Source: Catenulispora sp. GP43 (GTDB lineage Bacteria; Actinomycetota; Actinomycetes; Streptomycetales; Catenulisporaceae). Taken from it: a stretch of DNA of 64,000 nt. Numbering within the stretch: the stretch's first letter is position 1; each line of letters starts with the position of its first letter. This document shows positions 43,773-52,055 of the stretch, one piece after another. The translations under genes were made by a program, and so were the position numbers. Under the pieces are notes generated by a model that did no database searches, was not told the origin of the DNA, and was given only the letters and a program-made list of their open reading frames with translations. The DNA is taken from the NCBI RefSeq assembly GCF_041260665.1, contig NZ_JBGCCT010000025.1, positions 108,465 through 172,464 on the forward strand, read 5' to 3'.

Positions 43773-46595
43773 ATGCCATCTACTGCCACGGACCGGCTCC
43801 CGCGTGCCATGAGCGCTCTCGATCAGGTACTGGCCCAGCCCTCCGCGGGCCGGGCGGCGGCCGAGGCTGTGCTGGGCGAGGGGGACGACGACGAGGCAGC
43901 GGTCATAGCCCTGCGCGCGATCGGCTTGTCCTGGAAGGAGAACGGCGACCTGGCTCGCGCCGCCAGGGCCCTGCGCCGAAGCGTGGCGCTCGCGGAGCGC
44001 ACCGGCCTTTCCTACCGGGCCGCCGAAGCCCGGATGTCGCTGGTGGTGATCCTCGCCGACCGCGGCAACACCGACAGCGCGCTGGCCGAGGCGGCCCTCG
44101 CGGACAGCGTCCTGACCGGTCTGGACCGGGCCCGGCTGCGCGTGAACCTCGGCCTGGTCCTGGGCCGGATCGGCCGCACCGCCGAGGCGCTGGACGCCCT
44201 GGACGCCAGCCAGCCGGTCCTGGCCGCCTACGGCGACGCCCGGTGGGAGGCGATCGCCTTGAACCTGCGAGGGATCATCCACGTTTATCGGGGCGCCGGA
44301 CAAACGGCACAGTCGGATCTGCTGCGCGCCGCGCACCTGACCGAGGACGGCGGTTACCGCCTGCTGAACGCGATCGTCCTGGGCAATCTGGGATTCGCCG
44401 CACACCGCGCCGGCGACCTGCCGTCCGCGCTGTACTGGATCGACGCCGCGACCCAGGGCTTCGCCGAGCACGACAAGCCGATCGTCACGGTGCTCATAGA
44501 CCGCGCCGAGACGCTGCTGCGCGCCGGGCTCAGCACCGAGGCCCACACGACACTCCGGCAGGCGATCGCCGAACACGAACGCACCGGCTTCCGCTACGAC
44601 CGCGCCGAGCATCACCTGATGTGGGCCCGCGCAGCCCTGGCCGACGGCGAACCGGCCGTGGCCGAGGACGCCGCGCGCACCGCCCGCGGCATGTTCGGCC
44701 GCCAGCGCCGCACGGCGTGGGCCGACCTGGCCCGGCATGTCGAGGCCTCGGCCCGGTTCGCAGCCGGCGAGCGCAGTCCGGCGTTGCTGAAGACGGCCGT
44801 CGACCTGGCGGACCGGATGGCCGCCGCCAAATGGCCGGTCACCCCGCTGGAGGCCCGGCTGCTGGCCGGCCGTATCGCTTTGGCGCTGAACCGCAATGAT
44901 CAGGCCTCGGCATTGTTCGCGCAGGTGGCCCGCCACCGGAACCGGCGGGAGGCCGAGGTCAGGATCCTGGCCTGGCACGCGCACGCGCTGCACGCGCTCG
45001 CCAATGGCCGTGCCTCGGCCGCGGAGCGGGCCCTCCAAGCCGGTCTGCGCGTGCACGCCGAGAACAACGCCGTCCTGGGCGCCACCGACCTGCGCGCACA
45101 CGCGGCAGCCCGCGGCGAAGAACTGGCCAAGCTCGGCCTGCGCCTGGCGCTGGAGCGCGGCGACGCGCGGGCGGTCCTGCGCTGGGCCGAGACCTGGCGC
45201 GCGGCCTCGCTGCGGCGTCGGCCAGTCCGGCCGCCGGACGATGAGCAGCTGGCCGCCGACCTGGCCGAGCTGCGGAGGGTGGTGGCCGACCTGGCGGCGG
45301 TGGAGGCGCCGACGACGCTGGAGTCCTCGCGCTCTGAGGTGTCGCGGCTGAACGCCGAGCGGTTGCGCCTGGAGGCGGCGATCCGGGACCGGTCGCGGTA
45401 CGCACGCGGGACCTACGCGCCCGAGCCGCCCTTCTCCCCCGCCGCGCTGGCCGAGGTTCTGGGGGCGCGGGTGCTGGTGGAGTTCGTGCGGCTGGACGAC
45501 GATCTGCACGCGGTGACGGTGCGGGACGGGGTGGTGCGGCGGCATCGGCTGGGCTCGTACGCGGCGGTGCTGAAGCAGCTGGACGTCGTGCGGTTCACGA
45601 TGAACCGGATGTCGCGGCGGTTCGGGTCCGCGACGATGCAAGCCGCCGCGGTGCAGGCCTACGACCACAGCCGGCAGGTGCTGGACGGGTTGTTGTTCGG
45701 GCCGGTGCGGCGGGCCTTGGACGGCATAGCCGGGGTGGCCGGAGTGGCCGGGGACGCCGAGCCCAAGGCAGCCGGGGCCCCGGACCGCCCGCTGATCGTG
45801 GTCCCGACCGGATCCCTGCACGCCCTGCCGTGGACCGCGCTGCCGACCTGTGCCGGTCGCGCGGTGAGCGTGACGCCCTCGGCGCGGCTGTGGCTGGCGG
45901 CGGCCAATGCCGTCGAGGCGGCCGCGGTCGCGGTCTCGGCCGGCCCGGCGACCGGCGACAACTCGGCAGCCCTCGGCGGTTCGGCGACCGTCGACGGCTC
46001 AGCGGCTTCCGCCAGCCCGGCGACCGGCGACAACTCGGCAGCCCTCGCCAGCGCCGCGACCGGCCTCGGCACCGTGCTCATGGCCGGCCCGGGCCTGGCC
46101 CACGCCGAGCCGGAGATCGCCGCGCTGGCCGCGCGCTACCCGGACGCCGTCGTGCTCTCCGGCGATCAGGCCACCGCCGCGAACGCCGCGCGCGCCCTGG
46201 ACGGCGCCGCGTTGGCGCACGTGGCCACGCACGGCCGGTTCCGGGCCGATCATCCGCTCTTCTCCAGCCTGGATGCCTTCGACGGTCCGTTGTACGTCTA
46301 CGACCTGGAGCGCCTCGGCTCGACCCCGCAGACGCTGGTGCTCTCGGCGTGCGAGTCGGCGCTGTCCGGTGTGCGGCCGGGAGATGAGCTGATGGGGCTG
46401 GCCTCGGCGGTCTTCGCGCTCGGTACCCGCACCCTGATCGCCAGCGTCACGCCGGTCGACGACTCCGACACCCGCACCCTGATGCTCGCGCTGCACGCCG
46501 CGCTGGCGGCCGGCCGGCCGGCCGCGGCGGCGCTGGCCGAGGCCTCGGCCCAGACCGGGATCGGCGGGTTCGTGTGCTTCGGGTTCGGGGGCTGA
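43773..46595 (+). CDS. TPR-CHAT caspase-like protease
   Basis: 940 residues. The first roughly 480 are helical tetratricopeptide-like repeats (ARAARALRRSVALAERTGLS, then several similar units). The C-terminal third is a CHAT domain, with catalytic His820 in HVATHGRF and Cys860 in LSACESALSG, followed by the usual ELMGLASAVFALGTRTLIAS. CHAT proteases are relatives of caspase and separase; TPR-CHAT fusions include Csx29 of type III-E CRISPR. Here it would be an auto-inhibited protease triggered through its repeats. An Ala/Ser/Gly insertion with a duplicated 32-base segment lies before the His. The ribosome site is weak; ATG 43809 is an alternative. Confidence 0.9.
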   Translation: MPSTATDRLPRAMSALDQVLAQPSAGRAAAEAVLGEGDDDEAAVIALRAIGLSWKENGDLARAARALRRSVALAERTGLSYRAAEARMSLVVILADRGNTDSALAEAALADSVLTGLDRARLRVNLGLVLGRIGRTAEALDALDASQPVLAAYGDARWEAIALNLRGIIHVYRGAGQTAQSDLLRAAHLTEDGGYRLLNAIVLGNLGFAAHRAGDLPSALYWIDAATQGFAEHDKPIVTVLIDRAETLLRAGLSTEAHTTLRQAIAEHERTGFRYDRAEHHLMWARAALADGEPAVAEDAARTARGMFGRQRRTAWADLARHVEASARFAAGERSPALLKTAVDLADRMAAAKWPVTPLEARLLAGRIALALNRNDQASALFAQVARHRNRREAEVRILAWHAHALHALANGRASAAERALQAGLRVHAENNAVLGATDLRAHAAARGEELAKLGLRLALERGDARAVLRWAETWRAASLRRRPVRPPDDEQLAADLAELRRVVADLAAVEAPTTLESSRSEVSRLNAERLRLEAAIRDRSRYARGTYAPEPPFSPAALAEVLGARVLVEFVRLDDDLHAVTVRDGVVRRHRLGSYAAVLKQLDVVRFTMNRMSRRFGSATMQAAAVQAYDHSRQVLDGLLFGPVRRALDGIAGVAGVAGDAEPKAAGAPDRPLIVVPTGSLHALPWTALPTCAGRAVSVTPSARLWLAAANAVEAAAVAVSAGPATGDNSAALGGSATVDGSAASASPATGDNSAALASAATGLGTVLMAGPGLAHAEPEIAALAARYPDAVVLSGDQATAANAARALDGAALAHVATHGRFRADHPLFSSLDAFDGPLYVYDLERLGSTPQTLVLSACESALSGVRPGDELMGLASAVFALGTRTLIASVTPVDDSDTRTLMLALHAALAAGRPAAAALAEASAQTGIGGFVCFGFGG
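45944..46047 (+). repeat. Pair of identical 32-base direct repeats within the CHAT gene
   Basis: The 32 bases at 45944-45975 recur exactly at 46016-46047, 72 bases apart, keeping the reading frame. They encode the duplicated segment PATGDNSAAL in a flexible Ala/Ser/Gly loop. This is a recent-looking in-frame duplication. Confidence 0.85.
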
Positions 46596-46615
46596 GCGGG
46601 CCGGGGCTTGCGCGC

Positions 46616-46660
46616 AAAAAGCGCGGGTGTCCACCGGCCTTCGCCGGTGGACACCCGCGC
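46616..46660 (-). terminator. Very strong intrinsic terminator for the minus-strand VOC gene
   Basis: GCGCGGGTGTCCACCGGC (46621-46638) pairs perfectly with GCCGGTGGACACCCGCGC (46643-46660) around CTTC: 18 bp with a tetraloop. Five A residues at 46616-46620 become a U-tract for transcripts from the minus strand. It also ends the CHAT transcript from the other side, without a U-tract. Confidence 0.92.
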
Positions 46661-46663
46661 CCC

Positions 46664-46708
46664 AAGACTGCGGAAGTCAAGACTACGGAAGTCAAGACTA
46701 CGGAAAGT
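46664..46708. repeat. Three-copy 15-base tandem repeat beside a stop codon
   Basis: AAGACTGCGGAAGTC, AAGACTACGGAAGTC and AAGACTACGGAAAGT are consecutive. The array ends 2 bases before the stop codon of the VOC gene and abuts the terminator hairpin. Confidence 0.85.
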
Positions 46709-46710
46709 GC

Positions 46711-47355
46711 CTAGTCGATCCGCACGCTGCCGCCCGCGCAGCGGAAGTGCACCGCCAGCACGCCGGGCTCCTCGGCGTCGATCCAGTCGACCGTCACCTC
46801 TTCCAGCGGGTCGTGGTCCGGCGAGCCGCCGATCCAGGACAGCACCTGGGTGCGGTCGCCGCTGATCTCCAGGCGTTCGAAGGCCGGGATGCCGTTCTCG
46901 GCGCCGGCGCCGGGGCGCTGGTCGGCGGAGATCTCCCAGGCCAGGAAGTAGGGCAGCTGCGGGTCGGCCATCAGGTCGAGGACGCCGAGCTGCTTCCAGC
47001 GCAGGTCGAAGCCGTCGGGGCGGACCCGGTGGCCCTCGGCGGCCGGACGGCCCAGGCGCTGCTCCCAGGGGGTGATGTCGTCGACGCCGACGACCCAGCC
47101 GAGCCAGCCGCCGCCCTCCTCGGCGCGGGCCTTGACGGCCTTGCCGAACGGGGCGGAGTCGGTGGCCGGGTGGTCCAGCGGGGCCACGACCTCCACATAC
47201 GAGCCGCCGGCCAGGGGCAGCACGAAGTTGCGGGTGCCGAAGCGCGGGTGGACGCCGCCGTCGCGGAAGGTCGCGCCGAGCAGCGTGCCGAGCCGGTTCA
47301 CCGTGGAGCCGAGCTCGGAGTTGGACACAGCATAGGAAACGTGATCGAGACGCAC
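46711..47355 (-). CDS. VOC-superfamily protein (glyoxalase-3-like)
   Basis: 214 residues. It begins MRLDHVSYAVSNSELGSTVN, a VOC first strand, then FGTRNFVLPLAGGSYVEVVA, LGWVVGVDDI and a second half with a similar layout. The length and motifs match the Glyoxalase_3-like family often seen in actinomycetes. Function unknown; possibly a lyase or dioxygenase fold used for binding. It sits 129 bases downstream of the enoyl-CoA hydratase gene on the same strand and ends at a strong terminator, so the two may share a transcript. Confidence 0.85.
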   Translation of the reverse strand: MRLDHVSYAVSNSELGSTVNRLGTLLGATFRDGGVHPRFGTRNFVLPLAGGSYVEVVAPLDHPATDSAPFGKAVKARAEEGGGWLGWVVGVDDITPWEQRLGRPAAEGHRVRPDGFDLRWKQLGVLDLMADPQLPYFLAWEISADQRPGAGAENGIPAFERLEISGDRTQVLSWIGGSPDHDPLEEVTVDWIDAEEPGVLAVHFRCAGGSVRID

Positions 47356-47484
47356 GGTTCATACTCTGCCCTGCGGATGCCTGGATAACCCAATCGGGGC
47401 CGTCCGGGTGCCCCTTACCGTTGATCCCGATACGCCCCGCGCATGGGTCGTCACCTGCGGCGACGGTAGACGATCAGATGATCG

Positions 47485-48279
47485 TCACTTCCGCTTCCAC
47501 ACCGCCTCGCGCTTCTCGGCGAACGCCTTCGGCCCCTCCTTGGCGTCCTCGGTGGCGAACACCGGCCAGCCGATCTCCAGCTCCCGGGCCAGGCCCTCGG
47601 CCTCGCTCATCCCGGAGGTCTCCTTCACCGACCGCTTCACCGCCTCCACGGACAGCGGCGCGGCGGCGTTGATCAGCGCGGCGATCTCCAGGGCCTTGTC
47701 CAGGGCTTTGCCATCGTCCACGAGGTGCCCGACCAGGCCGATCCCCTGCGCCTCGGCGGCGGTGTAAGGGCGGCCGGTGAGCAGCATCTCCATGGCGTGG
47801 CTGTAGGGGATCTGCCGGGGCAGGCGCACTGTGGAGCCGGCCACCGGGAACAGGCCGCGCCGCACCTCGAACAGCCCGAAGGTGGCCGAGGCCGCCGCGA
47901 CCCGGATGTCGCAGGCCTGGATCAGCTCGGTCCCGCCGGCCACCGCGTAGCCCTCGACCGCGGCGATCAGCGGCTTGCGCGGGCTGTAGTGCCGCAGCAG
48001 CGCCTTCCAGTGCAGGTCGGGATCAGCCTTCAGGCGTTCGGCGTACTGCGAGCCGGCGGCCATGTTCATGGCCTTGAGGTCCATGCCGGCGCAGAACGCT
48101 CCCCCGGCGCCGGTCAGCACGATCGAGCGGACGTCGTCGTCGGCGTCCGCCTCCACCCACGCGTCGGCCATCCCGACCAGCATCGGCAGCGACAGCGCGT
48201 TCTTGGCCTCGGGCCGGTTCATGGTGACGACCAGGGTGTGGCCGTCGCGTTCGACAGTGCAGTGCTCGGTGCCGCCCAT
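47485..48279 (-). CDS. Enoyl-CoA hydratase/isomerase (crotonase family)
   Basis: 264 residues from ATG 48279, with GAGGGG 8 bases upstream. Crotonase features: VVTMNRPEAKNALSLPMLVG, the oxyanion segment GAFCAGMDLKAM, and AVEGYAVAGGTELIQACDIR, where a catalytic Glu is expected. It acts on an acyl-CoA, hydrating or isomerising a double bond. A KstR-like inverted repeat lies about 33 bases upstream, hinting at control by a TetR regulator responsive to sterol or acyl-CoA compounds. No other sterol-degradation genes are in the window. Confidence 0.9.
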   Translation of the reverse strand: MGGTEHCTVERDGHTLVVTMNRPEAKNALSLPMLVGMADAWVEADADDDVRSIVLTGAGGAFCAGMDLKAMNMAAGSQYAERLKADPDLHWKALLRHYSPRKPLIAAVEGYAVAGGTELIQACDIRVAAASATFGLFEVRRGLFPVAGSTVRLPRQIPYSHAMEMLLTGRPYTAAEAQGIGLVGHLVDDGKALDKALEIAALINAAAPLSVEAVKRSVKETSGMSEAEGLARELEIGWPVFATEDAKEGPKAFAEKREAVWKRK

Positions 48280-48311
48280 CAGTGTCCCCTCTGCTGCGGA
48301 GCATGAAAACG

Positions 48312-48323
48312 AGAACACGTTCT
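48312..48323. promoter_or_regulatory. KstR-like inverted repeat upstream of the enoyl-CoA hydratase
   Basis: AGAACACGTTCT has perfect 5-base arms AGAAC/GTTCT around AC. It matches the mycobacterial KstR consensus TnnAACnnGTTnnA except for the first T (G here). Its position just upstream of the start codon fits a repressor site. Confidence 0.55.
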
Positions 48324-48353
48324 ACCAAGCGGCGCCAGATGGCAAGAGGCGGG

Positions 48354-48797
48354 CTATCTCCCGAGCTCGCGCACCACGACACCGACGACGCGCTCGCCCG
48401 GGCAGCAGCCCCAGCGGCGGGAGTCCTCGCTGGCCGGGTTGTCGCCGAGCAGGTACAGGTGGTCCGGCGGCACGGAGCCGTCGGGGATCGGGTCGCCGGG
48501 CAGGGCGGTGACGCGCTTGACGAACCAGGGGCTGTCCCCCGGCATGCCGCCGGCCCGGTCCGCGACCTTCCAGCCGGTGACCAGGTCGGGGCGCAGCACG
48601 ACGACCGCCTGGCCGCGCTCGACGCCGTCCAGCCCGCAGCGGCGGACCAGCAGCCGGTCGCCAGGCCGATAGGTCGGAGCCATGCTGGTGCCCTCGACGG
48701 TCACCACCACGTGGCGCCGCGCCTTGGCCAGCGCGGCGATGGCCAGCGCCGCCAAGGCGGCCGCCGCGACCAGCCCCGTCACCACGGCCACAGCCAT
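48354..48797 (-). CDS. S26 signal-peptidase-like protease of the Cys-peptide operon
   Basis: 147 residues. One N-terminal transmembrane segment (residues 1-25) is followed by the nucleophile Ser38 in EGTSMAPTYRPGD, the general-base Lys94 in WFVKRVTALPGD, and the box GDNPASEDSRRWG. It is a compact type I signal-peptidase relative with its active site outside the membrane. It shares one base with the ABC exporter stop (TGATG). As last gene of the operon it is the likely protease that trims the exported cysteine-rich peptide, whose leader ends in an Ala-x-Ala motif. Confidence 0.88.
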   Translation of the reverse strand: MAVAVVTGLVAAAALAALAIAALAKARRHVVVTVEGTSMAPTYRPGDRLLVRRCGLDGVERGQAVVVLRPDLVTGWKVADRAGGMPGDSPWFVKRVTALPGDPIPDGSVPPDHLYLLGDNPASEDSRRWGCCPGERVVGVVVRELGR

Positions 48798-50599
48798 CAG
48801 CGCGCGCTCCCCGCGCCCGCCGGCTCCTGGTAGCCGGCGGACTGCAGGGTGAACAGCGCGTGGTAGCGGCCGCCGAGGGCCATCAGCTCCTCGTGGCTGC
48901 CCTGTTCGGCGATGACGCCGTCCTCGAGCACGACGATCACGTCGGCCTCGCGCACCGCGCCCAGGCGGTGCGACACCAGCAGCGTGGTGCGCCCGGCGCG
49001 GTGCCGGCGCAGCCGGGTGTGGACGTCGTGTTCGGCCTCGGCGTCCAGGCCGGAGCTGGGCTCGTCGAGGATGAGCAGGTCGGCGTCCTCGCGCATCATG
49101 CCGCGGGCCAGCGCCACCCGCTGCCACTGCCCGCCGGACAGGGTGACGCCGGTGCGCGGGTTGTCCTTGTCGGCCATGTCGAAGAACCGGCGGCTCAGCA
49201 GCGTGTCATAGCCGAAGGGCAGCGCCCGCAGCGTGGTGTCGATGCCGGCCAGGGCCGCGGCCGACTCGATCCGGTCCGGCCGGCCGAGCGCGGGCAGGTC
49301 CCCCATGCCGATGTTCTCCGAGGCCGGCAGGTCGTAGGCCATGTAGTCCTGGAAGACGGTGCCGATGCGCGAGCGCAGCGCGGCCGGCTCCATGGCGCGC
49401 AGGTCGACGCCGTCCCAGCTGATCGCGCCCCGCTCGGGGTCGTAGAGCCGGCACAGCAGCTTGATCAGCGTGCTCTTGCCGGCGCCGTTGAGCCCGACCA
49501 GCGCGACCGTGGCGCCGCACGGGACGGACAGCGACAGGCCCTTGAGGATCCAGGGCTGCTCCGGGCCGTAGCGGAACCACAGGTCGTCGATCTCGATCGC
49601 GCCGCTCAGGGCCGGCACCGGGACCGGATCGGGACGCACCGGCAGGTCCGAGCCGCCGTCGCGCAACGCCTCGAAGTGCTTCAGCAGGCCGCGCGCCTCG
49701 GTCATCTCCGCGATCCGGCCGGCGACCGTGCCCAGACCGTTCTGCACCGCGACGACCGCGGTGAAGAACAGCATCACGGTCCCGGCCGAGAAGCGGCCGG
49801 AGGTGCCGCCGACCGCCCAGAACAGGCCCGCGCCGGTGATCGCGGCGGTGGCCGCCGCCAGCGTGGACTGGGTGGCCAGCGTCGCGCGGTCGACCTTCTC
49901 CTCCTCGCCGTGCACCACGCGGGTCTCCGTGCGCATCCGCCCGAGCAGGAAGTCGCCGAGGCCGAACAGCCGGACCTCCTTGATCGCGTTGAGATCGGTG
50001 AGCAGGCTCGCGTAGAAGATCTGCCGGCGCAGGTTCGGCGACACCGTCAGCTGCGTCCGCGCGCGGCGCCGGCCCAGCCGGTGCTGCGCCCACACCGCCG
50101 GCACCGCCGCGGCGAACGTCACCAGGGCCAGCACCGGCGCGATCGTGAGCAGCGCGAGCAGGAACCCGGCGGCCGAGATCACCGCCTGGACCGTTCCGAA
50201 GCCGGCGGCGACCAGCTGGCCCGGCGCGGTCTGCGTGGCCTGCTGGGCCAGCCGCACCTGGTCCAGGTGCTTCGGGGACTCGAACCGGCTCAGGCCCTCC
50301 AGGCGGTTCAGCCCGGCGAACAGCTCCTCGTGCATCCGCAGCGTCACCCGGCGCCGCAGGCCGGCGTCCAGGAAGCGGTTGACGTGCGGCGCCACCGCGG
50401 TGACCGCGACGGTGACCACCAGCACCGCCAGGTAGCCCGAGCGGTGCCCGGCCCCGGCGGGCCCGGCCGCCAGCGAGTCCAGCAGGCCGCGCAGCGCCCA
50501 GGCGGACACCACCGGACCGCAGCCCAGCAGCAGGGTCGCGACCGCCTGGCCCAGCGCGAAGCGGGCCGAGGACCGCCAGATCAGGGCGGTGACACCCAC
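48797..50599 (-). CDS. ABC exporter half-transporter of the Cys-peptide operon
   Basis: 600 residues. A six-segment exporter TMD (residues 1-320) is followed by an NBD with Walker A GLNGAGKST, signature LSGGQWQR, Walker B LLILDEPSSGLD and H-loop SHRLG. There is no N-terminal C39 peptidase domain, unlike classical bacteriocin exporters, so leader removal must be done by another enzyme; the S26 protein that follows fits. It starts 2 bases after the redoxin stop. It should work as a homodimer exporting the peptide. Confidence 0.9.
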   Translation of the reverse strand: MGVTALIWRSSARFALGQAVATLLLGCGPVVSAWALRGLLDSLAAGPAGAGHRSGYLAVLVVTVAVTAVAPHVNRFLDAGLRRRVTLRMHEELFAGLNRLEGLSRFESPKHLDQVRLAQQATQTAPGQLVAAGFGTVQAVISAAGFLLALLTIAPVLALVTFAAAVPAVWAQHRLGRRRARTQLTVSPNLRRQIFYASLLTDLNAIKEVRLFGLGDFLLGRMRTETRVVHGEEEKVDRATLATQSTLAAATAAITGAGLFWAVGGTSGRFSAGTVMLFFTAVVAVQNGLGTVAGRIAEMTEARGLLKHFEALRDGGSDLPVRPDPVPVPALSGAIEIDDLWFRYGPEQPWILKGLSLSVPCGATVALVGLNGAGKSTLIKLLCRLYDPERGAISWDGVDLRAMEPAALRSRIGTVFQDYMAYDLPASENIGMGDLPALGRPDRIESAAALAGIDTTLRALPFGYDTLLSRRFFDMADKDNPRTGVTLSGGQWQRVALARGMMREDADLLILDEPSSGLDAEAEHDVHTRLRRHRAGRTTLLVSHRLGAVREADVIVVLEDGVIAEQGSHEELMALGGRYHALFTLQSAGYQEPAGAGSAR

Positions 50600-50601
50600 G
50601 G

Positions 50602-51135
50602 TCAGGCTTCCGCGGGCTGGGGCAGGCGGGCCGTGGTGAAGGCGACGTGCTCGACCCGGCCCTCGGGGTCCAGGACGTACATCGTCGGGAACGCCTCGAC
50701 CGCGAAGGCGCGCGCCACCGGGCCGTCCATCTTCTCCACCACGGCCTCGACGCCGGGCAGATACCGCTCGTGGAAGGCCCGCGCGGCCCCGGGCGCGCCG
50801 TCCTGGACGACCGCCAGGACCCGGCCGGGTGCGAATGAGCGCGCGTATTCGGCGAATCTCGGCGCGTTCTCCACGCAGGGTTCGCAGGTCGTGGAGAAAA
50901 AGCCGACGAGATTGCGACCGCCGGACAACCCGGAGCGCTGGAATCGGCGTCCGCTCTCGGCGGTCACTGCGAATTCCGTCGGAGATTCACCGATTGCCAA
51001 AGTCGGCGGGGCCGTCGGAGCGCTTCCCGTTTCCGTCGCCATTGTCCGCATTCTGCGAACCAGGCCGAGAGTGACCAGCATATGGCCGGCGGAGAACAGG
51101 GTGAGCAGAATGACGGCGGCAATCAGGTAAGGCAT
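50602..51135 (-). CDS. MauD/TlpA-like membrane-anchored redoxin
   Basis: 177 residues. An N-terminal transmembrane helix (about residues 3-25) anchors a thioredoxin-fold domain with active-site C84-E-P-C87 (FFSTTCEPCVEN) and the cis-Pro segment AFPTMYVLDPEGRV. Membrane-anchored redoxins of this type exchange disulfides outside the cell and pair with MauE-like proteins, as MauD does in methylamine dehydrogenase maturation. It follows the MauE-like gene by 49 bases and precedes the exporter by 2. Confidence 0.88.
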   Translation of the reverse strand: MPYLIAAVILLTLFSAGHMLVTLGLVRRMRTMATETGSAPTAPPTLAIGESPTEFAVTAESGRRFQRSGLSGGRNLVGFFSTTCEPCVENAPRFAEYARSFAPGRVLAVVQDGAPGAARAFHERYLPGVEAVVEKMDGPVARAFAVEAFPTMYVLDPEGRVEHVAFTTARLPQPAEA

Positions 51136-51184
51136 CGTCCGATTCCTCCGAAGTCGTCGGCGAGGCGGATGGTGGGAGAGGTCC

Positions 51185-51703
51185 TCACAGCGAGAAAAGC
51201 TCCAGGAATTCGTCGAGGAGGACGACGGCGAGCGCCACCGCGGCCCCGGCGGCCCCGAAGACCGCGATCCCGGCGGCCGGCGGCAGCGCGGCCGATCCCA
51301 GCACGGCGCCGGCCACCGCCGCGGCGGCCAGGGCCGCGTCCCGCACGACGTGGCGCCGGGCCAGCGTCGCCGGGGAGGTCCCGAAGCACAGGCACGGCGC
51401 GCGCGTGCCGCGCCGGACGACCAGCGCGGTCGCGCCGGCGAACCCCGCCAGCAGCAGCGCGGCCAGCGCGAAGCCGGCCGGGGCCCAGGGGGTGAGCAGC
51501 AGGAAGGCCGCCGACCACTCCGCCGCGACGGCGGCCGCGGCGACCGCGCCGACGCTGCCGACCGGGACCAGGCCGAGGTCGCCGACCCAGCCGGCGAAGG
51601 TCCGCCGGGCCGCGCCGGACCGGCTCTTGGAGCCCGCGGCGACGAGGAAGAGGACGACGAAGGCGGCCCGCAGGCCGAGCGCGAGAGACTGCTGCCACTG
51701 CAT
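51185..51703 (-). CDS. MauE/DoxX-like redox membrane protein
   Basis: 172 residues with about four transmembrane helices. The start LALGLRAAFVVLFLVAAGSK and the loop RGTRAPCLCFG with Cys104 and Cys106 are typical of the MauE family of quinone-linked or redoxin-linked proteins. It is expected to re-oxidise or reduce the redoxin. ATG 51703 begins the recognisable domain; the longer frame upstream reads through the Cys-peptide gene in another frame and is not used. It lies 124 bases after the Cys-peptide stop, a gap large enough for an attenuating structure. Confidence 0.85.
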   Translation of the reverse strand: MQWQQSLALGLRAAFVVLFLVAAGSKSRSGAARRTFAGWVGDLGLVPVGSVGAVAAAAVAAEWSAAFLLLTPWAPAGFALAALLLAGFAGATALVVRRGTRAPCLCFGTSPATLARRHVVRDAALAAAAVAGAVLGSAALPPAAGIAVFGAAGAAVALAVVLLDEFLELFSL

Positions 51704-51827
51704 GCCAGGAATGCCCACCGTGAAAGAAGGAGAATGCGAGTCCGCGCGAAGAGGGAAGAAACCCGAAAGGGACGCCGGACTACACTGCCGGCATAACCCG
51801 GCGCCCCGTGTTACCGCCTGCTGCAGG

Positions 51828-52004
51828 TCAGCAGCTGCCGACCTGGTGGCAGAACTCCTGGCCGGTGCAGTTGTTCGTGCAGTACATGTAGGCGTGATTC
51901 CAGCAGGTGTAGTACGGGTCGTTCGGAATGCACGCCGAGGCCTTCGCCTTCGGCGCCAGCCGCGCGACGATCTTGTCGGCCGCGCTGGTGAGGATACGAG
52001 CCAC
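51828..52004 (-). CDS. Six-cysteine precursor peptide (58 residues)
   Basis: Found by reading the minus strand between MauE and the promoter. GTG 52004 is preceded by AAGGA at a 9-base distance; the next in-frame codon upstream that matters is a stop, so the start is well fixed. Residues 1-22 form an amphipathic Ala/Arg/Lys-rich leader ending APKAKA, an Ala-x-Ala-like cleavage site. The core (23-58) is Tyr-, Asn- and Thr-rich with Cys25, 34, 42, 46, 52 and 58, ending in Cys. It should carry three disulfides. No known family is recognised. Promoter and following genes suggest a secreted bioactive or signalling peptide. Confidence 0.82.
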   Translation of the reverse strand: MARILTSAADKIVARLAPKAKASACIPNDPYYTCWNHAYMYCTNNCTGQEFCHQVGSC

Positions 52005-52055
52005 TTGACCACCATCCTTGTGAGAGGTTTTTGAGCAGCGATCGCTTCATCAGTA

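Noticed and set aside
51704..52015. Upstream extension of the MauE-like frame to 52015
   Set aside because: It would overlap the Cys-peptide gene and adds an Arg/Thr-rich stretch unlike MauE N-termini; the family start matches ATG 51703.
51811..52050. A 79-codon minus-strand frame (MKRSLLKNLS start) overlapping the Cys-peptide gene
   Set aside because: It lies in a different frame, loses character after about 20 residues and becomes His/Arg/Leu-rich. The six-Cys frame has a better ribosome-site fit and a biologically sensible product.
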